Assembly: GCA_022577435.1 (NCBI GenBank)
Contig: JAKOON010000018.1
Span: 6,072,156 to 6,136,155 of the forward strand
Direction: 5' to 3'
From: Embiotoca jacksoni
Taxonomy: Eukaryota; Chordata; Actinopteri; Embiotocidae
Length of the DNA: 64,000 nucleotides
Below the pieces are notes generated by a model. That model saw only the letters and a program-made list of their open reading frames with translations. It did not search any database and was not told the origin of the DNA. The first letter of the stretch is position 1, and every line of letters starts with the position of its first letter. Positions 1-10,570 of this stretch are shown one piece after another. The position numbers were made by a program, and so were the translations under genes.

Positions 1-839
1 GATATTTAATACTCTGTTCAATTCTATCGTCAGTTTTATGGGAGTATTAACTGTGAATACAAATGAAGTGCAGATTAATAAAAACAACAACAACAACAAG
101 CAGATGAGGTTTATTTTTCCGCTCCGACTTATGTCTCCTTCTTGGGTGGCGTACAGTCACCCAACAACCTCCATGTATGCTGTACGCAGCCTCAGAGTCA
201 AAACCCAGGGTCAAAAAAGGCCAGTGAAACACTTCCTCCTAATTTATGTAACGCTATTTTCATCAAATCCTCACTCGTCTTATCTGGATTTTGGCAGCTG
301 GACTTTGTTTTCGACAGGTTTTAGTAAGAAAACTGAACTGTAAAATACAAATATTGGTATTTTTAATAGTGAAGGGGACATTTCCCTCCTTCAGCTGTTC
401 AAATGATGCCAGTGATTTACTCCAAATGTCATTTAAAATGTCCTTTCCATGCTTGGTCCTTCAGCATGACAGCCAGTGACAAACAGAAGCAGAATGGTCC
501 GGTGGAGGCTTCATTTACGTATTTTACTGGACAGAGTCTGATAATTCTGTGCTGGATGTGATTCAGCCACATAAAAAAAATAATCACTTTTAAATTGTAT
601 TAGCTCTCACGGTAGCTGTTGATTCAAGGCAACTGTCTTTTTTCCTCTCTATATTTCAGCATGCTATTAAGATAAGCTCTTACATCTAATGTGAAGTCCT
701 GCCAATAGCGTAAAAGCGCCCCACACATCATGGTGGCAAAACATTTCTCCAGTTTATGATCCTAATTAGCTCTAACTGTGCCATCATCCCTGAGTCATCA
801 TGCCTGGAGAGAGGCCAGATCATTTGACGGTCCGCAGTT
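1..839. other. non-coding, no feature recognised
   Basis: AT-rich sequence with only short open frames. It contains a small (AAC)n run near 87-102 and nothing I can assign to an exon, RNA gene or repeat family. Confidence 0.5.
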
Positions 840-952
840 TCACACTTTCCTCATCCCTCTCCTCGCTTTCGTCCTCTCTTTCATGTCTTCTTCTTTCATT
901 TTCAGCTCTCTCTCTCGCTCTCTTTCTCTCTTTTTGCCGTCTCTCATTTCAG
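840..952 (+). other. pyrimidine tract ending in an acceptor-like TTTCAG
   Basis: About 110 bases are dominated by C and T, ending in CTCTCATTTCAG with the AG at 951-952. This matches a strong 3' splice site on the + strand. No convincing donor or recognisable coding frame follows, so it may only be a degenerate (CT)n tract. I cannot tell a used acceptor from a decoy. Confidence 0.25.
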
Positions 953-1080
953 CAGCTCACACACTGTTATTGTTGTCCTCCGGCTTGCTCGCGTGTATTC
1001 ACAGCACGGTAGCTGCTGCTGTGAAAAGGGACATATTTCATAAGCAAAAAATAGCTAAAGAAGGTGTTAAAATGTGGGCA

Positions 1081-1097
1081 AAAAAAAAAAAAAAAAA
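1081..1097. repeat. poly-A run
   Basis: Seventeen A residues. No retroposon body is recognisable upstream, so I call it simple sequence. Confidence 0.8.
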
Positions 1098-1505
1098 GCA
1101 GCTTTCTACTGTTTTACAAACTCGGACCAGAATACGACAACTGATCCGTGAACGGTGCCGTTTGAGCGCATTAGATAATTAAAAATCCCACACAGGTGAC
1201 CGACCTTTTGTCAGCATCTGATCAGCTGGCCGACTGTGCAGTGTTGACTCGCTGTGACTTAAGCCTCTGCACTTATGTCATGCTTCAGCCACAGAACAGC
1301 ACAACGGCCTCGCGTGCTTTGCTGACATTGCAAAGTTACCACTGATACCCCGCCTCATATGGAATAATGAAATTGGATGAAGCAGCTTAACCGCTCGCCG
1401 TCCCGTCTCTCGCCATCAGACTGGGTGCCTATTTGAGATAACGTTAATGAAGGGGACTTTAGCCAAGAATAGACACGTCTTATTGCTGGAGGGGGGGCCG
1501 ACGAT

Positions 1506-1529
1506 GGGGGGGGGGGGGGGGGGGGGGGG
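1506..1529. repeat. poly-G run (24 G)
   Basis: An uninterrupted run of 24 G, preceded by GGAGGGGGGG at 1489-1498. It can form a G-quadruplex on the + strand, and its length may vary through assembly error or between alleles. Confidence 0.9.
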
Positions 1530-2935
1530 CGCTAACAGCATTTATTTCCATTAATAAGATGGAGCGTTTTACAAGAGGGACTCTCCGGAGGTCGCCGAGA
1601 ATCCTACACCTTTAACAGGAGTTCATTTTACCGTGCAGGAGAAACTTGCCTTAACCTTCACGTGCTTCCACACAACTGAGGGGCCGAGGGGGACGCTCCA
1701 TCACGACAATCACCACTGTCCATCGTTTGTAGGTCATTAATAGGAATCTGAAGACTAATTCACTGCTCTGTCGGCACTGCAGGAGGTTTTTCCTCATTGG
1801 AGAGCGAGCGTCTGTTGGGCATCGAGCTCCTCGGCTCCGGATACACCGTCACAGTTTCTGAACAACATCATAACCTTACAGATTTTGGAAACAAATGATT
1901 TCAGACATAAATGAAAACAGATTTCTCATTGCTCGCTCGCAATTATCCATCTCACAATAGCTTGCTGATTTAACTGGCTTCGCTGATTGAGTCGGTTGTA
2001 AAACATTGTTTCTGATTTTAAGTCACAAGAAAACATTGTCAAAGGTCGTTAAGTATGAACTTGACGAGTACATTCAGTACTCGATGTCCTACTGAAGCTG
2101 ACAGGCTCAATGATCCTCGTCCAAGACACAAGCACAAATTAACTCTCATTTCCTGATTTGCAGTTTAGAAATAGAAATGGTAAGTAAAAATGTCAAATTT
2201 CTTTCTAATACAAGTCCATATTTAAGCTATATTGTGTTTATAGTCTGTTTCATTTGGAACTTTTGGGGAAATAAAAGGCTGGAGAACGTTATTCTCATTA
2301 AGATGACCGACACTTGTGAGCTTCACAGCTAACTGACGCTATCATGAGTTCATATGGTGGATTGTAAACATCCAACTTCATTTAAAACTGTAGTATAGTA
2401 GAATCTGGGATCAAATACTGTAGTTTGTGTGCTCGTCATTACCAGAGCTTCTTTCAATGGGACTCGTTTTTGCTGTACTAAGCTAGTTAGCTGTGTATGC
2501 TCATGGTTTTCATCTTAAACACACGGTTTGATCAGTTTCTTGCCGTTTCAGTTGGTTTTTGAACACGTGAAAAATAAAGTGACAATCCTTCAATCCCTTT
2601 AGAAAGTGAGAAAAACTTTTGTATGTTTTGGAAAGGAAGCAGAGCTTTTACAAACAACCGCCCGGGCCTCTTATGTGGTTTCGTAACGACCCCGAGATGA
2701 TGCAATAGATCCACCGCGTATTAAGGCATCACAAGTGCTAAGCATTGTGGGAAACGCTGTTATTTTTGTGGAGTGAAGAGGTCTGTGTCATGAGCTCAGT
2801 TACGATGTCTGTATACAGAATATTTACCAGCACTGTGATAGTTTCACCTCATGAGGGGTCGAGATCGTTCTCACACTCCTCCCCGTCTCTGGAAACGGAA
2901 CCGATAACGCTTGATTCATCGTGAACGGTGAACAC
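1530..2935. other. non-coding, no feature recognised
   Basis: Mixed-composition single-copy-looking DNA. Open frames are short (60 codons at most) and none resembles a known protein. No repeat family is recognised. Confidence 0.5.
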
Positions 2936-3075
2936 ACATTTCATCCCAGATCTGTGCGGCTGATGGGATTGCTTAATGGCAGATTAGTGCATTGATAATG
3001 ATGAGCGCGCACATGTGCGCTTGGCGGCTGCTTCGTTATTCTGCTCACATGCGAGCATTAAATAACAGTTTTTGC
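2936..3075. promoter_or_regulatory. candidate conserved non-coding element
   Basis: Packed homeodomain-like cores (TTAATGG at 2973, AGATTAG at 2981, TGATAATGATGA from 2993) sit next to the 14-base perfect palindrome GCGCACATGTGCGC at 3007-3020. That palindrome resembles E-box and NRF1-type sites. This texture is typical of vertebrate developmental enhancers, but the call is inference without any alignment. Confidence 0.25.
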
Positions 3076-3619
3076 CCCTCTCTGCCCGACAGTAAATCCC
3101 TCTCATCCATCGATTTGAGCATCCTTTAGGGGCTCCTTCGAGGAGAGACCGACAGGCTTATCTTGCAAATCCTTTAAAAGGTATTTAGAAAAAAATCTTT
3201 CCCTGCATTAACTGTGTCTGATGTTGTGCGTCTCACCGCGGAGTTGGCCGGCGATAGTCGAGTTGGAGTTTTATATACCTCCGGGCCGATCCGGGCGATA
3301 TGCGAACTCCTGTTTTTCCAAGTTTCTTAACAGTCACATGGCGTGGTGTTTATATTTCCTCCTTGCCGGCCCGAGTTTGATTTGTACAGCTTGAAGTGGT
3401 GGAGCGTAATAGATGTGTTTGCATTTGTCCGAAAAACTGAGAGTTCCAATCACTCACCCATTACCTTTGATAGCCCAGAGTGTATTTGGCTTCGCCCAGA
3501 TAAGGCCTGAGTATACATCCAGTCGGATTCAGTTGAATTATTTGTACACACATGGTGCTTTGGCATGGGTCTGCTTGGATGGGCTTTGGCATGATGGAGA
3601 ATTTCATCCCCACCCCCCT
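3076..3619. other. non-coding, no feature recognised
   Basis: Moderate GC. The part from 3460 to 3600 has an enhancer-like mixture of AT cores but nothing specific. Open frames here are short and of low complexity. Confidence 0.4.
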
Positions 3620-3646
3620 TCCTCCTCCTCCTCCTCCTCCTCCTCC
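3620..3646. repeat. (TCC)n microsatellite
   Basis: About nine TCC units. The poly-Ser and poly-Arg/Gly frames that run through it on the two strands are artefacts of the repeat. Confidence 0.9.
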
Positions 3647-4178
3647 CTGACAGTGGTGCTGTGGGGCTGGAGCTGTTGGTGAAGGGTGTGTAGGACCCGA
3701 GGCTACCAATGTTGCCTGGCGTAAAGGACAAAGAGAGAGGATATGTCGGGTTGGAAGAGACCTGCATACCCATTGTTCCATATTTAGACACGAGGTATAC
3801 TGTGTACATTTCTGTTAGAGGAACGCCAGTAAGAATGTCTTTATTTTAGTGTTCGGTGTTGGAAGAATCCTGCTGTACATCAGCTGCTTGAACAGCTTTG
3901 CTACATTTCAGCTCGCGCCCGTCTACCATTTCTATCCCTGAAATATAAAAAATACAATTTCACATGTCATTTATAATAGACATGTAAAGAAATACAATAT
4001 TTAGATATGAACAGGTACGAACAACATATTAACTTTTGCTATCGTCATCTGAAGTAATGCAAATCTCATTTTGAGGCACTGAGTAAGGTTTATCGTTATT
4101 AACGTTTCGAACACTCGAACAATTAATGGGCTAAAAATTAACCGCAAACTATATCTTGATTATTTTCGTGGAATCATC
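3647..4178. other. AT-rich non-coding DNA
   Basis: No exon or RNA gene seen. The last 100 bases may belong to the dispersed repeat that follows, but similarity is unclear there. Confidence 0.4.
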
Positions 4179-4362
4179 TTTTGGTTTTGGACTGTTGGTC
4201 TGGACAGAACAAGACATTTTAGGCTGCACCGTTGGCTTTGGGAAACATCGGTTGACATTTTTTCTCCATTTTCTGACACGTTAAAGACCAAATAACATCA
4301 ATAATGATTAATTGAGAAAACATTTGACACATCAATCAATAATGAAAAAAATCAGCACTTCA
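4179..4362 (+). mobile_element. teleost dispersed repeat Q, copy 1
   Basis: The stretch reads TTTTGGTTTTGGACTGTTGG, then a GACAxAACAAGACATTTT-like block, then GGCTTTGGGAAAC, then a segment of alternating ATTAAT, GAGAAAA and AATAATGAAAA blocks. I recognise this order from a repeat that is very common in teleost genomes (a non-autonomous dispersed element with AATCGATTAATCGA-type ends). The copy is diverged. Two further partial copies lie at 6300-6412 and, inverted, at 27300-27382. Confidence 0.65.
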
Positions 4363-5054
4363 GTTTTGACCGGATTATCTATGGATTGTAGCATACAGCT
4401 TTTGCTCACAAATTATAATTTAACCTCATAATCAATGATTGAGTCCTCTATGACACCTGGCAGGATTTGACACTAAACGGGTTAGGGACTGTCTTAAAAG
4501 TGCAAAATGACCAAGAGACCGTATCAGATTTTTGTCAATACCTGTTTTTTTTTTTCAATAATAGACACTTATAACAAGATTTCTTTTCAGCTGTTTAAAA
4601 AAAGATGCAGCATGGCCTGCTTTTTTTCAGGAGCTTTAACCTCAAGTTGTCCAAAAAAAAAAAATCCTGGAAGCAGCCAATTATGTTCTGCATTAGGCAG
4701 TTTTCACATGACTTCTCTTTGAAAGCTAGATGCTTTATTTTTTTATTCATTTCACTACATTTTGTCTCTTTTTAGCAGCCAAACTGATGTAATTAGAAAT
4801 ATAAAACAGAAAATGGCAAAACGGAGACATTTAAGCTTTACAATCTTTTATTTGTGGAATAATTCAATGCAGATTTGTAAACTAAACAAATACAGATACA
4901 GATATTGCAACTTTTGTCCCGTTTTAATCAAATTGTCTGACCGTGTGAATTCCCACAGTGTAATTGCTTTATTGACGATGAGTCAGGTTTAAATACAGTT
5001 TCGGCTCAAAGGCACTAAAAGAGTAAATGTGGTCTTTCTACCTCTTCAAATACA
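4363..5054. other. AT-rich non-coding DNA
   Basis: Contains short homopolymers (T at 4545-4554, A near 4656-4667). No gene or repeat family is recognised. Confidence 0.5.
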
Positions 5055-5084
5055 GATGATGATGATGGTGATGATGATGATGGT
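5055..5084. repeat. (GAT)n microsatellite, impure
   Basis: GATGATGATGGTGATGATGATGATGGTG-type array, about ten units with two interruptions. Confidence 0.85.
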
Positions 5085-5660
5085 GAAATGAATTGGATAA
5101 TCAGACAATCAGATGATGAGTCAACAGAAGCAAAAAAAAACAACAACATTGTTTTGTTTTTGGAGCTGCTGCGCGGCACATACTGCACGTCTCCAACAGT
5201 GAGTTAAACGTATCATTAAATTCAAATTAGAGTCAGTGCTTCCCAGAATACACATCATTTCCTAAAATGTCCAGAAACAATAAATGGAATCAGACTAATC
5301 ATGTGTTGTGGGTTGGCAGCGCACCGTTCTCCTGCCACTAAAACAGCAGCTCCGATCCAAGCCGGTGCTGCAGTAAACTCAGTGCTGGTTTTCAGTGGAA
5401 GAGAAGAGCGGCAACTTGGCTTAATGATAATAGCTCTGACAATATCAGTGATAATCCGACTGCTATTCCTGCTGACTGCACAGAGGCCTGCGCTTTGTTC
5501 TCCACTCCCCCCTATTAGTGTGATGGAGGTTCATTTTAATTTGAATGGACCATCAGTTGGATGAGAGAAGTGCTCGCTCGCCCGTGTGCGTGCGGTGACT
5601 TGTGTGGAAGAGAAATCGAGCATGGAGAGAAATATGTGCACGTGAAAGGATGCAGGCTCA

Positions 5661-5661
<1 letters not shown>
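5085..5661. other. non-coding, no feature recognised
   Basis: Mixed composition. A poly-A run near 5132-5139 is followed by a short (CAA)n. No exon signal stands out. Confidence 0.45.

Positions 5662-5726
<65 letters not shown>
5662..5726. repeat. (CA)n microsatellite
   Basis: A pure array of about 32 CA units, ending at ACGACGTG. Likely polymorphic. Confidence 0.97.
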
Positions 5727-5728
<2 letters not shown>

Positions 5729-5912
5729 CGTGTTAAACTAAGACGTGACAATAGAGGAGCGGCTGCAGGTCAATGTGGCGACCTCTTGGGGCTGCAGGTG
5801 CTATTATCTTCTTGGCACCTGTTTCAGGCGAGTTTCTGCTCAGCATCAGCTGAGGCTTAAAACGCCAAGATGGCTGACGAAGAAGACTTCAGACCAACGC
5901 AGGCGGTCAGTG

Positions 5913-5943
5913 GACACACACACACAGAGAGAGAGAGAGAGAG
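5913..5943. repeat. compound (CA)n(GA)n microsatellite
   Basis: Six CA units run directly into about eight GA units. Confidence 0.9.
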
Positions 5944-6299
5944 CGGTGTTGGTCTAAAGGCAGTAAAAGAAGAGCAGTAAAGGCTTCGAGCAGCAGAAAC
6001 AAACACTTTGGTGAGAATGTAGGTTCTGTAGCGGTTGGAGTTTTAGTACCTCAGATTTTAAGGGATAAAAGCAGAAGCTTATACATTTTTTAACATGCAT
6101 GTATGTATTATATCTGTATGAAAAGAACAGAATAAAGAAACAAAAACATTATGTACATCCAAGCAGAAATAATCAGAGCTGCAATGTTGATCAACTGAAC
6201 ATCAATCGTAACTTGGACATCATTTAGTTTGAGAATTTTTTTTTCAGCTTGATTTGATTTTTATGTACATTTACTGTTTGTGCCTTACTTGATCACAAA

Positions 6300-6412
6300 T
6301 TGAATATATTTGGATTTTGTGATGACCTATTGACTGCACATTTTATTGACCAGGCATTGATTATTGAAGAAAATAGTTGTGAAATAACTCAATAATGGAA
6401 AACAATCATTCC
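6300..6412 (+). mobile_element. teleost dispersed repeat Q, copy 2, internally deleted
   Basis: TGAATATATTTGGATTTTG at the start and ATTTTATTGACCAGGCATTG followed by AATAATGGAAAACAATCATT at the end match the two ends of the repeat seen at 4179-4362. The middle (the GGCTTTGGGAAAC block) is missing. Orientation is the same as copy 1. The call rests on comparison within the window plus recollection of the family. Confidence 0.5.
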
Positions 6413-6841
6413 TTCTCGCCCTAAGAATAACTTACCTGTGATTTGGAAAGCTAATGAATCTCTTGCTGAAAGCCAAAACCGAAACCGTTTTCTAATCAGA
6501 AGTCATTCCATATTATCATACAGTGCAATATATTTACTCTTCTCTACATATACCGCTTTAATTATGTCTTCCTAGTTTGAAGTTTATGCTGTATAAGACC
6601 TTCAAGTATTCCCACAATGAAGTAAACCACTTCTGTCCGTGTCATCTGCACGACTCTGATAACAATCCATCCATGAACCACCAGTGAAAACTGCTGTTGT
6701 TGGACTCTCCCCCTGTCAGAGAGGCCAAAGAGACAATCTGCTGCTCACTACAGAGCACACTACGAGTGTGTGTTACAGAGGGAGGAATGAAAGAGTGACT
6801 TTCTTACTTTGCCTGTTAAGTGTGACCCAAGCTACAACTAG
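6413..6841. other. non-coding, no feature recognised
   Basis: Leads into the CpG-rich repeat that follows. The open frame that starts at 6684 runs into that repeat and is not credited as a gene. Confidence 0.45.
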
Positions 6842-7160
6842 CAGTGACGTCACCCGTCGGTTTGTGGACGGCCGTAATGAAGCGTCGAGTTTGGATTTTG
6901 GCCGGCGCCATCTTGCTAGTTCAGAGCGATCAGCCAGATTTGGCCATATTTGGACGAGCTGGGGGAGGAGCGAGCCGGTGGATCTGACTCGATTGGATTG
7001 GAAACCCGGCGATACTACGTCCCGTCGAATGGGAGTCAGTGGAGCCAAACTCTGGTGGGACTCGGTGGTATCGCAGCTTAAGGCACTTCCGCATCGACCT
7101 CATTTTTCAGAGGCGGAAGCTACGTCGACTTTTATGTACAGTCGATGGCGTGAAGCCGCG
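6842..7160 (+). mobile_element. dispersed repeat D, copy 1 (CpG-rich)
   Basis: CpG-rich block containing TTTGGATTTTGGCCGGCGCC (6890-6909), ATATTTGGACGAGCTGGG, GGTGGATCTGACTCGA (6977-6992), GGTATCGCAGCTTAAGGC and a TTTTATGTACAGTCGATGG end. A diverged copy in the same orientation lies at 42207-42485 and an inverted partial copy at 59161-59340. I associate the ATATTTGGAC and TACAGTCTATGG-like blocks with a common teleost interspersed repeat. The 180-codon open frame across it is a by-product of its CpG-rich sequence. Confidence 0.7.
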
Positions 7161-7757
7161 ACGACGCGTGTTCAAAAAGAAAGAGAGCAGCATGCAGCCC
7201 GGGGTGGAGCAGGAGGGGAGGAGTGAGCCTGCCGCGGGCCCGGACGGCTAACCGCATGTGGGCTGATCGGTTTCTTTCAGCCGGGGCCGCTGATAAGATT
7301 GTTTACAGGACTGTTGTGCTCATCATGATAGCCTCATTCTGCATAAATGCACACAGCTGCTGCAGGAATGAGCTGTATGCAATCCTGTGCGCAGTAAAAC
7401 TGTACGTCAGCAGCCTCGCCGAGACAGATTGCTGTTCTTAGTTGACCCTGAGTTTGTTCGAGTTCCCCGTGGCACACTTAAGAGTTTGTACAGTCGTAGC
7501 CTGGTGTTGAATAGGGCAAACAGTATAAACAAGACTCAGCCCTGGCTCTCTCTGTGTGGGTAGTTTGTCATCGCTGTGACTTCAGGGCTATCTAAATAGC
7601 AGCGAGCGTGCGCGTTCATCATCACATTCATCCTTACCAGGGTGAGAGATGGATGCCTTACCCGTCCACCAGGTCAGGAGTTATCACTCACCAGGGGCTG
7701 CTGGTTCATACAAAGGTCAAAGGACTATTTGTCTTCCAGCAAGTATGCCTTTATGGG

Positions 7758-7759
<2 letters not shown>
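7161..7759. other. non-coding, no feature recognised
   Basis: GC-moderate sequence following repeat D. 7250-7440 has open frames but no homology that I recognise. Confidence 0.45.
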
Positions 7760-7797
<38 letters not shown>

Positions 7798-7801
7798 GCG
7801 C

Positions 7802-7848
<47 letters not shown>
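7760..7848. repeat. (CA)n microsatellite with interruption
   Basis: About 44 CA units, broken near 7795-7806 by a TACGCG/CACG interruption. Confidence 0.97.
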
Positions 7849-7850
<2 letters not shown>

Positions 7851-8185
7851 CCCACTCACAGCCACAATCAATTACCTGAGGACTCCAATTCCACCCTGCA
7901 TTTATTATTTTACATGCTGCCGTGTTTTTTCTGTGGACTAAACATCCTGTAGATATTCCGTTGTTTTTCAGTCGTACTCCATGTTTTATAGTATTTTACC
8001 AGATTAATGTACAGTAACCCAAAACGTACAGTAAATATATTTTACTTTGTACTTATTTTTTGCCGAGTGCAGCCAGCTTTGGTTTGCGAGCGCAGCAGAA
8101 AGGCCAGCCTGGTTCTGTCTTCCAGCACAGATCAATTTCACCAATTCACAAACATATTTACATTTATATTTAGTTTTTTTATAAC
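7849..8185. other. non-coding, no feature recognised
   Basis: AT-rich DNA between a microsatellite and a dispersed repeat. Nothing assignable. Confidence 0.45.
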
Positions 8186-8470
8186 GTAGGGCTGGGCGAT
8201 ATCAATATTTTATCATACTGTGATATGAGACTAGATATCGTCTCGGACTTTGGATATCGTAACGTCATGGCACGACAGAATTGTTGTCTTTTATTATGTT
8301 GTATATGCCTTCACCTACATCATCATTATATCCACGTTATTGATGATTATTGACCAAAAATGTCATTATGTACATTATGTAAGAACCAATCGTCATTCCT
8401 ACAATATCGTTGTAAGATCGACATTACAGTATTTGGTCAAAAATATTGTGATGTGATTTTTTTTTTTCAC
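8186..8470 (+). mobile_element. teleost 'gggctgggcgatat' dispersed repeat
   Basis: It starts GTAGGGCTGGGCGATATCAA and continues with TACTGTGATATGAGACTAGA and TATCGTCTCGGACTTTGGAT, followed by ATATCG-rich sequence to about 8460. This opening is a very common teleost interspersed element, probably a non-autonomous DNA transposon. The start is sharp. The 3' end is uncertain because I do not see the expected inverted terminal copy. Confidence 0.65.
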
Positions 8471-9109
8471 ACGGACTATTATGAAGTCAATTTCACTGTT
8501 TATTCATTCACTTCATATTTAACACATATAACACAGATTTAAGAGTGGGGTCAATCTTTTAATGTAACTCACAGCAACAAAAGCAAACGAGTGTTTTCTA
8601 ATGACTTGAACTTAAAGAAAGCAACGTTACGATTTGTCAATAGAAACACTGGATTGACTATTCAGCTGATTGTTTGACTGCCGCCTTTAGCTACAAAGAA
8701 CAGGTGAACAGGAAATGACTATAACATTATAAATGTGCTTCTTATATCTGTACATCACTATTTTCTGAAAGATGGCACCCTGACATCACTGAGAGGAGGA
8801 ATGAGGAGAGATGTGGCAGGTTTCCCTCAAATTAAAAGCTTTTTGTATTAGCAGGAGCTTGTTGCATCATTGCAACATCAAACACATCTCATCCACAGAG
8901 AGCATCACTGGTTATGAAAATGATTACTCCTGAACCACTTCGCTCTCTTTTTTCTTTTTTCTTTTTTTTAAATATACATCAGAGCTTGAATGCGGAACAA
9001 CAGTAGGACTTTTAAAACCACTGTTATGAAGGGCTTTATCATAATAAGCTGAATGCAGCAATGAAAGTGTGAACTCCAGCACAAATTAGCAAACCATGAA
9101 GCCACAAAC
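8471..9109. other. AT-rich non-coding DNA
   Basis: Contains a T-rich stretch at 8950-8970 and no recognised feature. Confidence 0.45.
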
Positions 9110-9330
9110 AGATTAGCTTTTACCATCACCCACAGACCTCCTGGCTGGGAGTTGGAGTGGTGTTATGTAATGAGTCAGAGGGCATATGGATCGGCTCTTT
9201 GTTAAAACTAGAGAATGCATTATCATTAGTCTGGCTACAGTAAAGAGGCAGCCAACCCTGAACGGTGAATAGATCCATTGTCTTTCATTTCCACTCATTA
9301 GTCTCCTGTAATGAAGACTGGTTTGCTCCG
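9110..9330. promoter_or_regulatory. candidate conserved non-coding element
   Basis: Dense regulatory-like motifs: CAGATTAGC near 9109-9117, TAATGAGTCAG at 9168-9178 (including the AP-1 core TGAGTCA at 9171-9177), CATTATCATTAG near 9218, CCATTGTCTTT (SOX-like) near 9276 and CACTCATTAG near 9293. The texture fits an ancient enhancer. It is not verified by alignment. Confidence 0.3.
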
Positions 9331-9410
9331 AGCAAGAATTTACCTTTTTAACTCCAGACATTTTCTCAGCCACTAACATCACCTTGTTCAGATAAGATGA
9401 AATAACATGA

Positions 9411-9445
9411 AACTTTAATGATCCCTGTGGGGGAAATGGGAGTGT
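9411..9445 (+). mobile_element. short retroelement-tail-like motif
   Basis: CTTTAATGATCCCTGTGGGG followed by GAAA resembles the TTTATTGATCCCxxxGGGGAAA motif that I associate with the tails of teleost non-LTR elements. A related motif is at 51263-51281. Only about 30 bases match. Confidence 0.35.
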
Positions 9446-9529
9446 TGCAGCTGCGGCCAGTAATAATGGATACACTGAAGAAAAATAGAATTATCATGTG
9501 AATAAAGCAGAGTGGGTGGCGGGGGGCAT

Positions 9530-9650
9530 TAAATGAGCCCACATCGGCAATCTCAATATTAAACATATTAAATAGGCAGATATTACAACAACAAATTACA
9601 ACACACGGGCAATTACTGCATTGTTGTGGTGAGCTAAACAACATCTGCAG
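9530..9650. promoter_or_regulatory. candidate conserved non-coding element
   Basis: AT cores (CAATATTAAAC, TATTAAATAGG, GGGCAATTACTGC) are followed by CATTGTTGTGG (SOX-like) and ACATCTGCAG. Enhancer-like look only. Confidence 0.22.
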
Positions 9651-10369
9651 ACCGTAGAACACAAAAGAATAGAAAAATGGAGCAAATTATGAGAACATTT
9701 GGAAAAAAAGTGAAATACATGCAACTTGACAGAAGTGAATTCAGTGACAAAAACAAAAGTCCATTCTTGTGTACATCTCTCTCAATACACATTTGTATTA
9801 ACAGTTAATGTGTATACATAAATATCTTAAATATGGTGAATTAATGTAAAAAAAACACTTTATTCAAGAGGTGTTTATAATATTCTGACCCCTCATGCAT
9901 ATGTAATACAAATATTTAAAGCTACATGAGGTTCGGATACGGGTTTATTTTTCTAAATGAATAAATAAGCAGTTAATTTCATATATTGATGTATTGACTA
10001 TGAATTTTACAGCATGACATAAAACATTATTATAGTATTTAGCATGTGATCATGCCCAAGAAGTTTATGGTTATATGATTTCATACGAAATATGATCATA
10101 AATGATGACAACTATACTGTTTTATCAGGGATTTATTAACTCTTTACACACTAGCTATCAATGCTTCATAGAGGGACTGAGACTCCTTGAGAAGTCCATT
10201 AATAAAAAACTAAAAGTGTTGTTATTTCTGTTTACAGCTACACTGCAGGGTCGAAAGGTTTCATTCTTCCAAAGCATTCACACTCCAGCGAGTATTTCTC
10301 ATCCTCATACACATATTTGGAGGATCTATAGTGCCGTGCAGTCCCAGGTTGTCGCGGCTCCAAATCGCA
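9651..10369. other. very AT-rich non-coding DNA
   Basis: No gene, repeat family or structural signal recognised. Open frames are short. Confidence 0.5.
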
Positions 10370-10570
10370 TCCTTAAATCCTCCACACACCTGCTTGCCGT
10401 CGGCCGGCTCTCCCGCCAGGACGGTAATCCGATCCTCACTGGCCGCGCACCCGGCCAAACCCGCGGCGCTGCCCATTATCGCGCACTAAGCAGGTGCTGA
10501 GACGTGTCGCTCCTCCATCGCGGTGCAGATTTTTGCGCCGGGCGCACGTCGAGCAATCCATTTTTCAATT
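10370..10570. other. small CpG-rich patch
   Basis: A sharp local rise in GC and CpG (for example GTCGGCCGGC, GGCCGCGCACCCGG, CGCGGCGCTG, TTTGCGCCGGGCGC) inside AT-rich surroundings. It could be a short unmethylated element or a GC-rich repeat fragment. No transcript evidence is visible. Confidence 0.35.

Noticed and set aside
6425..6445. Minus-strand CAG|GTAAGT juxtaposition (CTTACCTG on the + strand)
   Set aside because: The donor half is perfect, but the pyrimidine tract is weak and purines interrupt it, so it is a poor recursive splice candidate compared with 45992.
6684..7226. 180-codon + strand open frame
   Set aside because: Most of it is dispersed repeat D, and the diverged copies of that repeat do not preserve the frame.
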